62,972 bases of DNA from contig JACKDQ010000018.1 in assembly GCA_020633415.1 (NCBI GenBank), forward strand, positions 1 to 62,972. The letters run 5' to 3'. Every line of letters begins with the position of its first letter. Within the stretch, counting starts at the first letter, position 1. A program made the position numbers and the translations under genes. The notes under the pieces are model-generated. The model was given only the letters and a program-made list of their open reading frames with translations, was not told where the DNA came from and searched no databases. This document shows, in pieces, positions 41,337 to 49,921 of this stretch. Origin of the DNA: Deltaproteobacteria bacterium. GTDB lineage: Bacteria; Myxococcota_A; Polyangia; GCA-2747355.

Positions 41337-42776
41337 ATGCGTGGACCTGCACCGTATCTAGCTTTGGCCAGTCTGATCGCGCTTGCTGCGCCAGCCGAGG
41401 CCAAGTTCTTTCGTTCCGCGGGCGTGGGCAAGGTCGTCAAGCTCCGCAACGAAGCCTATACGCGGATGCGTACCGCGGCCGGCGGTGGGTTGGCCGAGCC
41501 GTTAAGCCTGACGGCGACGATCGGCAGGCGTGGTCGCCAGGCGACCTTCGACTTCGGTCATCATGGCCAGCTGTTTCAGGTCAAGATCACCAACAAAAAG
41601 GGCGAGAGCCAAACGGTCAACATGCGGCCGAAGTTTGCCGCCGACTACTCGATCGAGGGCTATACCTACTGGATCGATGGCGGTGCGCGTAAAGAGGTCT
41701 CCTCGAAGCGCGAGCTGAGCAAGAGCGTTGCCAAGCTGCTCGATCTCAAGGCGGTCGAGGTTAGCGAGTTGCTTGAGCACAGTTGGATCAAACCGCTGAA
41801 GGTGGGCAGCGGACACCGTGCCAAGTCACTGCTCACGCTACGCGATAATTTTTTCAACAGCGAGGGCGCGGCGCACCTGCAGACCAAAGCAGGCGCGACC
41901 AAGACGGAAACGCGTGGGGGGCGGTCGTTCACCACGCCGCGCTATTTCTATCTGACGCAGACCCTCGGCAGCGGCAAGACCCAGCGCGAAGCCAAGATCG
42001 GCTTTGACGGCCAAGGCAAGATGCAGAACATCGAGTTAACCGATCGCTATGGTCAGCAAAGCACGTTTGAGCTTCACGGCCCGACGGGATTCGTCGCCCA
42101 ACAGATCGTCAACGGGGAGCACAGCTGGAAGACTGTCGAGACCAACAGTCGCGGGGCGTTGATCAAGGCGCTGGCCAAGGCGACGGGCATCAAGCTCTCC
42201 GACATCAAGCGCTTGGTGATCGGTGCCCATCCGGTGCCGATCAAGACCCTGCTTAGCATGAAGCAAAAGATGATCGCCGCGCTGAAGAAAGGCCAGACGC
42301 TCGAGCTGAATGCCAAAGGCAAGTACGGCACCCTCGAAGCGCGCAAGCTCGTCAATGATAAGGAATTCATCATCGAGCATGTCAACCCAACGGGGCTGAA
42401 GACCATCTACGTCTACAACAATAGCGACGGCAAGCTGACGCTGTTTGTTGAACACACGGCCGACCACAGTTGGCGCCGCAGCTATTATTCCACGGAGATG
42501 ACGGCTGACCAGCCGCTGCTCTGGACCTTGCACATGAACGCTCAAGGTGCCGGTCCCTTGGGCCGTCGGGTGGTGGGCAAAGATGGTACGACCGCCTCCA
42601 ACGTTGAGTTGCTCTCCCAAGGTCTCGACATTAGCAGCAAGCAGGCCTATCAGTTGGCCGGTGAGAAGCAGCCTGGGCTGCTTCGTCGATTGGGCGGGAT
42701 GCTCAAGCGTCTTGTTCCGAAAAAGAAGGCTGCTGCCGCCCCTGCGGAGGCTACGCCGGCCGCGCCAGCCGAATAG
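41337..42776 (+). CDS. exported protein of unknown function with internal duplication
   Basis: A 479-residue exported protein. The ATG at 41337 is preferred because AGGAG (41325-41329) is 7 nt upstream; an ATG at 41331 would be only 1 nt from it. Signal peptide: YLALASLIALAAPAEA-K. The body holds two related units, each a beta-rich part (FDFGHHGQLFQVKI; IGFDGQGKMQNIEL) followed by a helical part (LSKSVAKLLDLKAVEVSEL; LIKALAKATGIKLSDIKRL), with a possible third helix near DISSKQAYQLAG. The C-terminus is a Lys patch and an Ala/Pro/Glu tail. No family is recognised. It probably resides in the periplasm or outside the cell. Confidence 0.7.
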   Translation: MRGPAPYLALASLIALAAPAEAKFFRSAGVGKVVKLRNEAYTRMRTAAGGGLAEPLSLTATIGRRGRQATFDFGHHGQLFQVKITNKKGESQTVNMRPKFAADYSIEGYTYWIDGGARKEVSSKRELSKSVAKLLDLKAVEVSELLEHSWIKPLKVGSGHRAKSLLTLRDNFFNSEGAAHLQTKAGATKTETRGGRSFTTPRYFYLTQTLGSGKTQREAKIGFDGQGKMQNIELTDRYGQQSTFELHGPTGFVAQQIVNGEHSWKTVETNSRGALIKALAKATGIKLSDIKRLVIGAHPVPIKTLLSMKQKMIAALKKGQTLELNAKGKYGTLEARKLVNDKEFIIEHVNPTGLKTIYVYNNSDGKLTLFVEHTADHSWRRSYYSTEMTADQPLLWTLHMNAQGAGPLGRRVVGKDGTTASNVELLSQGLDISSKQAYQLAGEKQPGLLRRLGGMLKRLVPKKKAAAAPAEATPAAPAE

Positions 42777-42837
42777 CGCCGCATCGGCAAACCATATCAC
42801 CCAAGGCTTTTGGGTATCGCCCCGCGCTGGAAAAAGC

Positions 42838-42849
42838 GGTCAGCTGACC
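42838..42849 (-). terminator. possible weak terminator palindrome
   Basis: Perfect 12-bp palindrome GGTCAGCTGACC. On the minus strand it is followed by GCTTTTT, so it could end transcription of the lipoprotein gene that stops at 42938. The stem is only 4 bp once a loop is allowed. Confidence 0.3.
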
Positions 42850-42937
42850 TGAACGTGGAAGTTTGCTTTACGCGTCAGCCGGGCGGTGGAGCGCGCGTAC
42901 GTTGAACTGCGGAATGCAGGCGACGCCGTCTGCGCTG

Positions 42938-43942
42938 CTACTGCCCACATTCTAGCGATGCGTTGCACCAGCCTGGCAAGTTCGCCAGGTCACGCAGCGC
43001 AGGGTGATCGACCTCAAACGCGTCGGTATAGGCTAGTGTCGCAGCCTCACCGTTGCCACTGTTGACTAGATAAAGCACACTTGGGCCGTTTGTCGTCGTG
43101 CCATCGTTCGTTGCAAGATAGAAATCACGTTCACAGCCGTACGATAGCTCTCTCACGCTATCCTCTACGGTGATCGGGTTGGCCATCACTCCAACAACCC
43201 ATGGCTCGGTGATCGCTGAAAAGAACGTATAGTTGGTTCCATCGGTCAGAAAGTGCTCGCTCGTTGTGAAGATTGTTCCGGCCGCCTTGGTCGTCTGTGA
43301 AGAATAGCTCGTCGCGTTGTCGCCAAATGGCAAGCCTTGTTCGATCAAAAATACCGTCGAAAAGCTCTCGGGATCTGATGGCGGAAACGAGACGAGGCGC
43401 GCCGGATCGGTGCTAGACGACGGTGTTGCGCTCGATTCGCGCATTACACTGGTTAGATCGCCATCGCACTGCTCACCCAGCCCGTAGTAGTGGATGTTAC
43501 CGCCGGGCTCAGAAAATGTATCCTCTTCTGACCAACTCTCACTGGTTAGGTCAAAGCTCCAAAGATACTCAGGCGCGCCACCGAAGACCGCCATCAAGTA
43601 GAGCTTGTCACTATTGTTTGGGTCGGCGGCCAAGCCCCCCAGGTCAAACGTGTCGTTGATCGCTGCTGATGGTAAACTGTCGGAGACAACGCGCGCCGTC
43701 CACTGCAGTGATCCAGCCTTGTCGACATAAATGGCCATCAGCCGCGGTTCGAATGGCCCCGAGCTCGCGTCGTCGCACGACGCTGTTGGTGAACATCGCT
43801 CAAGTCCATAGCCGACCAGCTGCCAGTCGACCCGCGCCGATTTGGTTACCCGGGCGAGATCGCCGTCGACTGCACCATTGCACGCAGCAAGCGCGATCAG
43901 CATTGCGCCTAACACCCCAGCGACCATCGAATACCTTCGCAT
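42938..43942 (-). CDS. lipoprotein of unknown function
   Basis: A 334-residue predicted lipoprotein with lipobox LIALAAC (Cys21) and AAGGGGG 8 nt before the ATG. The mature part has many Ser, Thr, Asp and aromatic residues and phrases such as GLAADPNNSDKLYLMAVFGG and TSESWSEEDTF, which suggest short beta-propeller-like strands. Paired Cys (CSPTASCDD; CNASLEC) may form disulfides. Codons here look less GC-biased than in neighbours, which could mean transfer, but this was judged by eye. No family recognised. Convergent with the exported protein gene. Confidence 0.7.
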   Translation of the reverse strand: MRRYSMVAGVLGAMLIALAACNGAVDGDLARVTKSARVDWQLVGYGLERCSPTASCDDASSGPFEPRLMAIYVDKAGSLQWTARVVSDSLPSAAINDTFDLGGLAADPNNSDKLYLMAVFGGAPEYLWSFDLTSESWSEEDTFSEPGGNIHYYGLGEQCDGDLTSVMRESSATPSSSTDPARLVSFPPSDPESFSTVFLIEQGLPFGDNATSYSSQTTKAAGTIFTTSEHFLTDGTNYTFFSAITEPWVVGVMANPITVEDSVRELSYGCERDFYLATNDGTTTNGPSVLYLVNSGNGEAATLAYTDAFEVDHPALRDLANLPGWCNASLECGQ

Positions 43943-44173
43943 TCAAGCACCCCCTTGTTGTGCGTATCGCGTATCGTCGCGCTGCATTTCCCAGCCCGGC
44001 GAACCCTCGCCGGCTCTGGTCTCCGCGAACAGTGATTTGCGCCGATCGCAGCGGCATTGTCGCGATTGCCAGGCTGGAGGCAAGTGAAATTCGCCGGCGA
44101 TAGCTGCAACAGGATCATCGTGTGGCGTGGCTCGATGGCACGAGGTCTGGCTGGCCAGTGGGTTAGGCGAGCC

Positions 44174-44190
44174 CCGAGCGCTGCGCTCGG
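44174..44190 (-). terminator. hairpin following the frameshifted gene
   Basis: CCGAGCG-CTG-CGCTCGG, a perfect 7-bp GC-rich stem with a 3-nt loop, in a longer imperfect palindrome with TTAG/CTAA ends (44163-44200). It begins 7 nt after the stop at 44197 on the minus strand. There is no T run, so a Rho-independent role is uncertain; an extragenic palindrome is the alternative. Confidence 0.35.
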
Positions 44191-44196
44191 TGAGGA

Positions 44197-44346
44197 CTAA
44201 CTCTGTGGGCGATATTGATAAACAACCGGCTCAACGCGTGGCCCGCTGCAGCCATGATTATAGATCAGGAAATTGGCTAGGTTTTTTCGATCGTTCTTCG
44301 CTTTGATCTCGCTGCAGCCGCCGACTTGCTGCACTTGTTCCGGCAT
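44197..44346 (-). pseudogene. C-terminal fragment in another frame, probable frameshift continuation
   Basis: A 49-codon minus-strand frame (from ATG 44346) with protein-like composition (EIKAKNDRKNLANFLIYNH) and two Cys (GGCS, HGCSG). It has no ribosome site. The open frame extends upstream of the ATG and overlaps the end of the 109-codon frame at 44372-44701. A single-base change in the roughly 45-nt overlap would join both into one frame. It is followed immediately by the hairpin at 44174-44190. It could be a real frameshift mutation, a sequencing error or programmed frameshifting. Confidence 0.4.
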
Positions 44347-44371
44347 TCGCTTGAAGGTATGCGCCGCCCGA

Positions 44372-44701
44372 CTAATAGACCGAATACGCTGATTGGTAGA
44401 ATGTTCCGCCCGCTGCTAGGCTTGCTTCTAGATCAGCTAGGGTGCCTGTTGTGGTTGGAGTCGTCTGCGCTGATTGATCGGCAGTGGGCGAAGCGTCCGC
44501 TATGTTCTGATCCACGGTAGTCACTGCGGCATCGGCTCCGAACAATGCGGTATCGGTGTTCACCCCGTCGATCTGCCGATCAAGATCGCTGCCCCACGAA
44601 AGGTCGGCCTGCAGCTCCGTGGAAGGCCTCAGGCTGAGCGTGGCGCCCGAACCCCTGCTCAAGAGGACTGGTTGTCGATAAGCGGGCGGCTCGATCGGCA
44701 A
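44372..44701 (-). CDS. small protein of unknown function, possibly 3' truncated by frameshift
   Basis: A 109-residue frame that starts 6 nt after the stop of the 44708-46267 gene, so it looks co-transcribed. It is Thr/Ala/Asp/Gln-rich (for example TVDQNIADASPTADQSAQTT) with no signal peptide, TM segment or recognised domain. It ends in TFYQSAYSVY at a TAG; coding-like sequence continues in another frame just beyond (44197-44346). Confidence 0.45.
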   Translation of the reverse strand: MPIEPPAYRQPVLLSRGSGATLSLRPSTELQADLSWGSDLDRQIDGVNTDTALFGADAAVTTVDQNIADASPTADQSAQTTPTTTGTLADLEASLAAGGTFYQSAYSVY

Positions 44702-44707
44702 AGCGCC

Positions 44708-46267
44708 CTAGCGATGTTTGCGCTTTGGGCGGGCGTCGAAAAAGCGCCAGCAGGCGGTGGGGGCGACGCGCGCGACGCGGTCTTTTTTGCGCAAGGTGTA
44801 GGCGCGGCAGTCCTTGCGCGCGAACTTTGCGAGCGTGGGAATCAGCGGGAGCAGCTTGCGCTCAAAACGCTGCTGATCGCGATAGCCGTTGAACCAAAAT
44901 CGCAAGTTCGAAGCCAAGATCGCCTTTTCCATCGCGTGTCGCTGTCGGCGGGATAAACCACTGACATATGCGATCGCTCGCTCGCTGATCTCTCGGCTGC
45001 CGCCGACAACGAAATAGCGCATGTAGATCCGCGTTCGCGTCGCGCCGTCGACGAGACCCGCCTGCTCCAGCAAGGTTAACGTGCGCAATGCGGAGCTGCT
45101 GGGTGAAGAGGGCGTCTCGTACTTCTCGATGCCGACGATCCATTCCTGGAGGATCTTGAGCAGCTCGCTGCGAAAGCGTTCAACGATGCGCCAGTTGCCG
45201 ACGAGTGACGTCAGCATCTTGAATTCCTTGTGCCGCTCAGACATGTGAATCGCCTTGCCGGCAAGAAAGCGCAGTACGCGCTGGTCGCCGCGATAGCGGG
45301 CCTGGTTGTTATAAATGACGGAGACAAAGTCATCGTCCCAGGCGGTATTCAAGGCGAGCATGTAGCGCAACTCTTGTGAACTGTCCCATCGCTCAAGGCT
45401 CCTGACCACAGCACGTGGGTCGTGAGTCTTGCCTTTGGCGAGCGCGCAAACACCGATGTCGCGTCGCGTCGCGAGATAGCCTGCCTGCTTGGTCAAAAAG
45501 GCGTAGTCGCGCAGTGCATCCTCGAGCACAGCGAACGCTTCGCCGCATTTGTCGAGCGCCTTGAGTTGACGAGCGTAGCCGTTGACCGCTCCTTCCACCA
45601 CTGCGCTCCAGCGCGATCCACGCGCTTCGGGGGGCACGGTCTTGAGTTGGTCGTACGCTTCGCGAAACGACTGGCCGCGCAGCAGTAGCTCTAGGCGTTG
45701 GAGCTCGTCTCCAGCGGCGGGGGCCGTCGCTCGCCCGCCGCGACGATCGATGACGTGATCGCTTTCGACTATCGCGGGCGCCGAGCGTGGCGGCTTTGAG
45801 CCGACGAGTTGCTTGGCAACCCGTTCGATACTCTCGACGATGCTATCCTCGCTGCAGCCACCGCGAGCGGTAGCACCGCGCTCGGTTGCCGCTTGGCGCA
45901 GGTCGAATAGCGAGGCCGATAGCACGCAGAAAGAACCGATGCGCAGCAGTTGCAGCGCGATCGACTTTTGCGCGGCTAGCTCGCGACCGATCGTCACCTG
46001 GCAGGACTTGTCGTAGCACGACTTGTATGAGCTCAGTTTCTGAGCGCGCAGTCGTTGTTTGACTTGCTCGCGCGGTACGATCCGCAGATGTCCACTGGCG
46101 GCCAACTGTGCCGCGAGATAGGCAGCGAGCCGATCGAGTTTGTCGGCGCCTAGGTTTGTTCCGCGCTCCTCGATCGGGAAAACAGCGACGATCGGCGGCG
46201 GCGCGGCGGCGACGGAGGTCGCACAGACGAGGAGCGAGGCGGCCAGTAGGCCTTGCCGGTTGATCAT
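44708..46267 (-). CDS. exported FlgO/CsgG-like family protein
   Basis: A 519-residue exported protein with signal peptide (GLLAASLLVCATSVAAA). Residues about 25-165 resemble the FlgO/CsgG/TolB-N-like fold common in deltaproteobacterial envelope proteins: IVAVFPIEERG opening, LRIVPREQVKQRL, and the paired Cys motif SYKSCYDKSCQVTIGRELAAQ. The second part (about 190-500) is helical, repeat-like and basic at the C-terminus, with no recognised domain. It may be a periplasmic scaffold or regulator. Only the N-terminal similarity is claimed. Confidence 0.6.
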   Translation of the reverse strand: MINRQGLLAASLLVCATSVAAAPPPIVAVFPIEERGTNLGADKLDRLAAYLAAQLAASGHLRIVPREQVKQRLRAQKLSSYKSCYDKSCQVTIGRELAAQKSIALQLLRIGSFCVLSASLFDLRQAATERGATARGGCSEDSIVESIERVAKQLVGSKPPRSAPAIVESDHVIDRRGGRATAPAAGDELQRLELLLRGQSFREAYDQLKTVPPEARGSRWSAVVEGAVNGYARQLKALDKCGEAFAVLEDALRDYAFLTKQAGYLATRRDIGVCALAKGKTHDPRAVVRSLERWDSSQELRYMLALNTAWDDDFVSVIYNNQARYRGDQRVLRFLAGKAIHMSERHKEFKMLTSLVGNWRIVERFRSELLKILQEWIVGIEKYETPSSPSSSALRTLTLLEQAGLVDGATRTRIYMRYFVVGGSREISERAIAYVSGLSRRQRHAMEKAILASNLRFWFNGYRDQQRFERKLLPLIPTLAKFARKDCRAYTLRKKDRVARVAPTACWRFFDARPKRKHR

Positions 46268-46323
46268 GGCCTAAACTAATCCGGTCTGGTGCTGATAAGC
46301 AAGGCGCACCGGCGCTCGAGCGA

Positions 46324-47268
46324 TCAGTTGTCGGTTCGCAGCGCTTCGATGCGTACGCCGACCCGCTTGGCCAACTCGGCCAGCGATGGGTCGACGACGA
46401 GCGCGGTGCTCCAGACTTCGCTCTGCGTCGCCGTATGCGCAGTGACCGCGACGAAGCGCTTGGCGTTGACCAGCTGGCCGCTACGCGGATCGATGATGTG
46501 AAACTCGAGCGCGTCGTTCTTACCGGTGTGCTGGCTGTTTGACGAGGACAGCGCGCGATCGACCAGCGCGACTGTTTGCCCGCTGCCGAGGGCGACCGGC
46601 CAGCCGGCTAAGCCGCGCGGTTTGCCGAGCCCAAAAAAGCTGCTGCCACCGAAATCGACAAACGCCGAGGTGATGCGGCGTTCTTTGAGCAGGTCGATGA
46701 TCGCATCGACGGCGAAACCTTTACCGATCGCGCCCATATCGAGCTGGGTTTGCGGATGATCCATTGTCGCGCGATTCGCGGCAAGCAGGCGCAGGTGCTT
46801 GTCACCGATGCCAGCGATCGCGGCCTTGAGCTGTTCGGGCTTGGGCGTCGCGGTCCTGCGATGGAGCAGAACCAGCGCGCCGACCGTGATGTCGAAGGCG
46901 CCGTCGGTCTGGCGGCTGTATTCCTTGCTCAGCCGCAAGCACGCGTAGAGTCCGGGGGGGACCATCGCGCTTTGCACGCTGCCCTCGCGGTTGAAGCGGC
47001 TCAGCGCGCTTTGCTGATCATAGTTGCTGAGCAACTTATCGAGCGCTTGCGCGCGCGAGAAGGCTTCATCGATCAAAAGCTCGATCCACTGGCTTTCTGG
47101 CGCATCGACGGCGATCTTCAGCATCGAGCCCATCACATAGCGCACGCGGACGACGGTAGCGGCGAAGGGATCGCTCGGTGGGCCCAGCTGAGGCGTCGGG
47201 GTGTGCGGTGCGCAGGCCTGGCAACAGAGCAGCGCGAGCGGCAGCCAACGCGCTTTGTTGGTGGCCAT
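46324..47268 (-). CDS. apbE: FAD:protein FMN transferase (ApbE family)
   Basis: A 314-residue ApbE-type enzyme that attaches FMN covalently to Thr/Ser of target proteins outside the cytoplasm, using FAD and Mg. Family elements: MGSMLKIAV near the start, SRFNREGSV, DGAFDITVG, LDMGAIGKGFAVDAI, ALSSSNSQ and HIIDPRSG. It has an N-terminal signal (LPLALLCCQAC) that is only lipobox-like. The ATG at 47268 is 2 nt after the upstream gene. It is the last gene of the operon; its likely substrate is the FMN-binding protein encoded at 47777-48358. Confidence 0.94.
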   Translation of the reverse strand: MATNKARWLPLALLCCQACAPHTPTPQLGPPSDPFAATVVRVRYVMGSMLKIAVDAPESQWIELLIDEAFSRAQALDKLLSNYDQQSALSRFNREGSVQSAMVPPGLYACLRLSKEYSRQTDGAFDITVGALVLLHRRTATPKPEQLKAAIAGIGDKHLRLLAANRATMDHPQTQLDMGAIGKGFAVDAIIDLLKERRITSAFVDFGGSSFFGLGKPRGLAGWPVALGSGQTVALVDRALSSSNSQHTGKNDALEFHIIDPRSGQLVNAKRFVAVTAHTATQSEVWSTALVVDPSLAELAKRVGVRIEALRTDN

Positions 47269-47270
47269 CG

Positions 47271-47762
47271 TCAACGCTTTCCGGCAGGACGAATGAACGC
47301 GCTGATCAGCATCAGCACCAGCGCTGCCATCGACAGCTGAAAGCAGGCGAAGGCGAGCAGTTTGAAGTAGGCAAACTGTGGGCTGACGAAGCGGATCAAC
47401 CAGCCCGAGCCCTCATTGCAGAGCGCCGAGAGAAACGCGCTCGAGGTGAGCACGATTTTCAGTCGTGGCGAGACGGGCACAAAGATCAACAGATGGGTCA
47501 GCGTGAGCAGTAGCATGCCCATCGCGAACAAGTGGGCATGGGAGACCTCCAGCATCACTTTGTACGAGCGGCCGACCACGGGCCCGCCCCATTCGCTGGG
47601 TTTGCCGAGGTAATGTTGCATCACCGAGGTTGGATCGAAAGACATCCGCTGAAAGAACATCAGCGCTGAGCTCGCCCAAAACAAGAGGATCATCAGCAGG
47701 AAGAACAGCACGGCTGTTCTGGTCAGGCTGCTAGAGATTTGCCCAGTGTTGAAGTACCGCAT
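47271..47762 (-). CDS. four-helix integral membrane protein
   Basis: A 163-residue membrane protein from ATG 47762 (MRYFNTGQ). Four TM helices: about 18-39 (LFFLLMILLFWASSALMFF), 75-97 (HLFAMGMLLLTLTHLLIF), 101-122 and 133-157. The second begins SHAHLF and ends with another His (THLL); such His pairs can bind heme b or quinone, a possibility only. Family not recognised. It lies between the FMN-binding and ApbE genes, so it probably passes electrons between the membrane pool and the flavoprotein, or anchors it. Confidence 0.75.
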   Translation of the reverse strand: MRYFNTGQISSSLTRTAVLFFLLMILLFWASSALMFFQRMSFDPTSVMQHYLGKPSEWGGPVVGRSYKVMLEVSHAHLFAMGMLLLTLTHLLIFVPVSPRLKIVLTSSAFLSALCNEGSGWLIRFVSPQFAYFKLLAFACFQLSMAALVLMLISAFIRPAGKR

Positions 47763-47776
47763 TGCTCGGCCAAGGT

Positions 47777-48358
47777 TTACTTGCTGTTGGGTCCTAGTGC
47801 GACCTTTTTCTGCGGATTGATCGCCACGCGAAACAGCTCGAGCGCGGCAGCGGCGCGTTGGGCAATCACCTGGGCGGTGAGCGTCGCGCCAGCGATGCCT
47901 GCGACCTTGCTCGAGGCGTGGGCCGGCCGTTGATAGAACTGGCTCAGCCAACGCTGCGGTGGGCGATATTCCAGTGGCTCGTGAAATGCCAGCACGTGGA
48001 TCGCGCGGATTTGCCCGGTCGGCGTGAGGACGTACATCATCGTCGCCGGCAGCGTGCGGATGATCACCGTGTCGATCAGCGCGTAGCCGGTAATCGCGCC
48101 GTCTTTTTCACCGACATAGACCCGCAGCAGCTTTGATTGGGGAGCGCGGCCGCTGTGCGCCTTGATCTCGGCAGCTTGCTCGTCGGACAAAAAGATATCC
48201 CGGGGCACAACCGTTTTTGCTGCCGGTAGCGCAACTTTCAGCGCGCCTTGTTTGGAGAAGAAGATCTTGGCCTCGGCACGATCGGGGAAAACGACCAGGA
48301 CGAGCGGAAAGATCAGCAGCGCTCGTGCGAGTTTGGTGATGGTCGCGAGGTAAGTCAT
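47777..48358 (-). CDS. FMN-binding domain protein, exported
   Basis: A 193-residue protein with signal peptide (LIFPLVLVVFPDRAEA). The C-terminal FMN_bind domain (about 85-175) includes GYALIDTVI and the flavinylation-site motif GIAGATLTAQ, comparable to SGATLTS of NqrC; the Thr in GAT would carry FMN through a phosphoester bond. The Ser normally first in the motif is Ala here. Such domains shuttle electrons in the periplasm. It lies 16 nt after the porin gene and 14 nt before the membrane protein gene; ApbE is in the same operon. Confidence 0.88.
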   Translation of the reverse strand: MTYLATITKLARALLIFPLVLVVFPDRAEAKIFFSKQGALKVALPAAKTVVPRDIFLSDEQAAEIKAHSGRAPQSKLLRVYVGEKDGAITGYALIDTVIIRTLPATMMYVLTPTGQIRAIHVLAFHEPLEYRPPQRWLSQFYQRPAHASSKVAGIAGATLTAQVIAQRAAAALELFRVAINPQKKVALGPNSK

Positions 48359-48374
48359 CGAATCATCCGCACCC

Positions 48375-49853
48375 TTAATAGACGAAGCCCGCGCCCCAGT
48401 ACAGTGAATCGGCGAGCTGGGAGCCCTTTTGATTGCTGTTGCGCCGATAGTTGAACTTGAGCACGACCTGGCGATGGGGCTTGAAGGTCAAGCCCGCCTC
48501 GAAAACCGTAACATCTCTGGCTGTGTCGGCGCTACGACCGGCGAGCGTCGTGGGAACCTTGGCCTGGCTATCATAATTTTCGAAGCGAATATACGGAGCT
48601 AGGTAAAGCGGCTTGTTACAGAGCAGCGGCCAGATGTCGTAGGCCGCCTCGACGTAGAAGCCGTACATCCGCGAAGCCAGCAGGCTGGTCTCGGGCTTGC
48701 TCGGGTCGCTGCTATCGGGAAACAGCGCCGAGGTCAGTTTGCGGGCGTTGCTCAGGTGGGCGTAGGCGCCCAGCGAGCGAAATTCGATGCCCTTGTAGCG
48801 CAGTTGTAGGTGACCTTCGATCAGCAGCGTGTTGACGCTCAGGTCTTCGGTCGGGCTGTCGGGATTTTTGATCAGCGAGTGGTCGGCGCCACCATAGAAG
48901 ATCGATGCGCCGATCTGCAGGTTGTCGCGGTATGCGTAGTCGAGGCGGAGTACGCCAGCGACCGACTCGGTGATCGCGCGGCCGCCATGTTGCCGACCAT
49001 CGCGCCAACCCGAGGGTGAAAATTTCTCGGCGTTGAGTCCGTTGACCAGGTAGAGCTTATAGTTCAGTCCGTCGGCAAGCTCGCCGTGTAGGCCGACGCC
49101 GAGCTCGCGCCAGGTCGAGGGAATGATCACTGTCTCGACTTGTGGCCGCAGGTTGCCGTGGAAAAATGGTGGCTCGTGGATCTCGTTGACGAAGCCGATC
49201 GGCATCAACAGCAGACCGCCGCGCAAATTGATCTGCCGGTTGAACAGATATTCCAGATAGGCGAACTCGACGGCGACCTCGCCGCTCTTGCCGGCGTAGT
49301 TTTCGTCGCCGGTAGTGGCGTGCTCGAATTCGACTTCGGCGTTGAATAGCAGCCTATCGGTGAATTTGTAGCCGACGTACTGGATGTAGCGGAAGAGGTC
49401 GCCAAAGTTGTAATCCTTGCCGGCGACCTTGTCGGCGACCTTGGCGTCGAAGAAGAACTCGCCATAGCCGCCCAGTGAAATCCCGGTCTTGGCGCCGTAG
49501 ATCTTCGAGGCTGCTGGCCCCATGCCGAACTTGCTCTTGAGCACGTCGGACTCGGGGACGACCAGGCTTTCGCGCAGCCGCGCGACCTCGTCGGTGAGGA
49601 TCGTGACCTTTCTGGCGAGCTGATCGCGCTCGGCGCCAGTTTGGTTGCTTTGATCGGCGACCTGCTTCTTTGCCGCCTCCAGCGCTTCGATGCGCCGCTG
49701 CAGCGTCTCAAGTTTGGCGGCCAGCGTGGCGTCGGCACTGGCGGGCTGGCTGGTTTGCGCGTAGCTGGCGAGCGGCAGGCTCAGTGCGAAGGTCGTCGCG
49801 ATCAAACGGGTCAGCATTCGGCGTGGTCGGTGCGGGTTGGCTAGCTGAATCAT
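48375..49853 (-). CDS. porin-like outer-membrane protein with N-terminal coiled-coil
   Basis: A 492-residue outer-membrane protein. The second of two adjacent ATGs (49853) is chosen because GGAG is 6 nt upstream. Signal peptide ends near LASYAQ. Residues about 40-95 form a coiled-coil (LETLQRRIEALEAAKKQ), as in OprP/OprO-like porins that trimerise. The rest is a beta-barrel of many short strands (YGEFFFDAKV, LLFNAEVEFEHA, LYLAPYIRFENYD) ending in an aromatic residue (WGAGFVY), the usual sorting signal for barrel assembly. First gene of the flavoprotein operon; its substrate could be a chelated metal or anion. Confidence 0.82.
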   Translation of the reverse strand: MIQLANPHRPRRMLTRLIATTFALSLPLASYAQTSQPASADATLAAKLETLQRRIEALEAAKKQVADQSNQTGAERDQLARKVTILTDEVARLRESLVVPESDVLKSKFGMGPAASKIYGAKTGISLGGYGEFFFDAKVADKVAGKDYNFGDLFRYIQYVGYKFTDRLLFNAEVEFEHATTGDENYAGKSGEVAVEFAYLEYLFNRQINLRGGLLLMPIGFVNEIHEPPFFHGNLRPQVETVIIPSTWRELGVGLHGELADGLNYKLYLVNGLNAEKFSPSGWRDGRQHGGRAITESVAGVLRLDYAYRDNLQIGASIFYGGADHSLIKNPDSPTEDLSVNTLLIEGHLQLRYKGIEFRSLGAYAHLSNARKLTSALFPDSSDPSKPETSLLASRMYGFYVEAAYDIWPLLCNKPLYLAPYIRFENYDSQAKVPTTLAGRSADTARDVTVFEAGLTFKPHRQVVLKFNYRRNSNQKGSQLADSLYWGAGFVY

Positions 49854-49869
49854 CATGCGCTCCAGTAGA

Positions 49870-49888
49870 AATAGGAATCGTTTCTATT
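49870..49888. promoter_or_regulatory. Fur-like palindromic operator
   Basis: AATAGGAA-TCG-TTTCTATT, a 19-bp palindrome with arms matching at 7 of 8 positions, over the expected transcription start of the porin operon. Spacing and AT-rich arms resemble a Fur box (GATAATGATAATCATTATC) but only about half of the bases agree, so another metal or redox regulator is possible. Confidence 0.45.
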
Positions 49889-49892
49889 CGCA

Positions 49893-49921
49893 CTTATAGT
49901 GGAACTTCGACCTGGGGTCAA
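49893..49921 (-). promoter_or_regulatory. near-consensus sigma70 promoter for the porin/flavoprotein operon
   Basis: On the minus strand TTGACC (49916-49921), a 17-bp spacer and TATAAG (49893-49898). Transcription would begin near 49886, about 30 nt before the start codon and inside the 19-bp palindrome, an arrangement typical of repression by Fur-type regulators. Confidence 0.65.

Noticed and set aside
42799..42815. ACCCAA/TTGGGT hairpin after the exported protein gene
   Set aside because: Six-bp stem without a T run; too weak to call a terminator.
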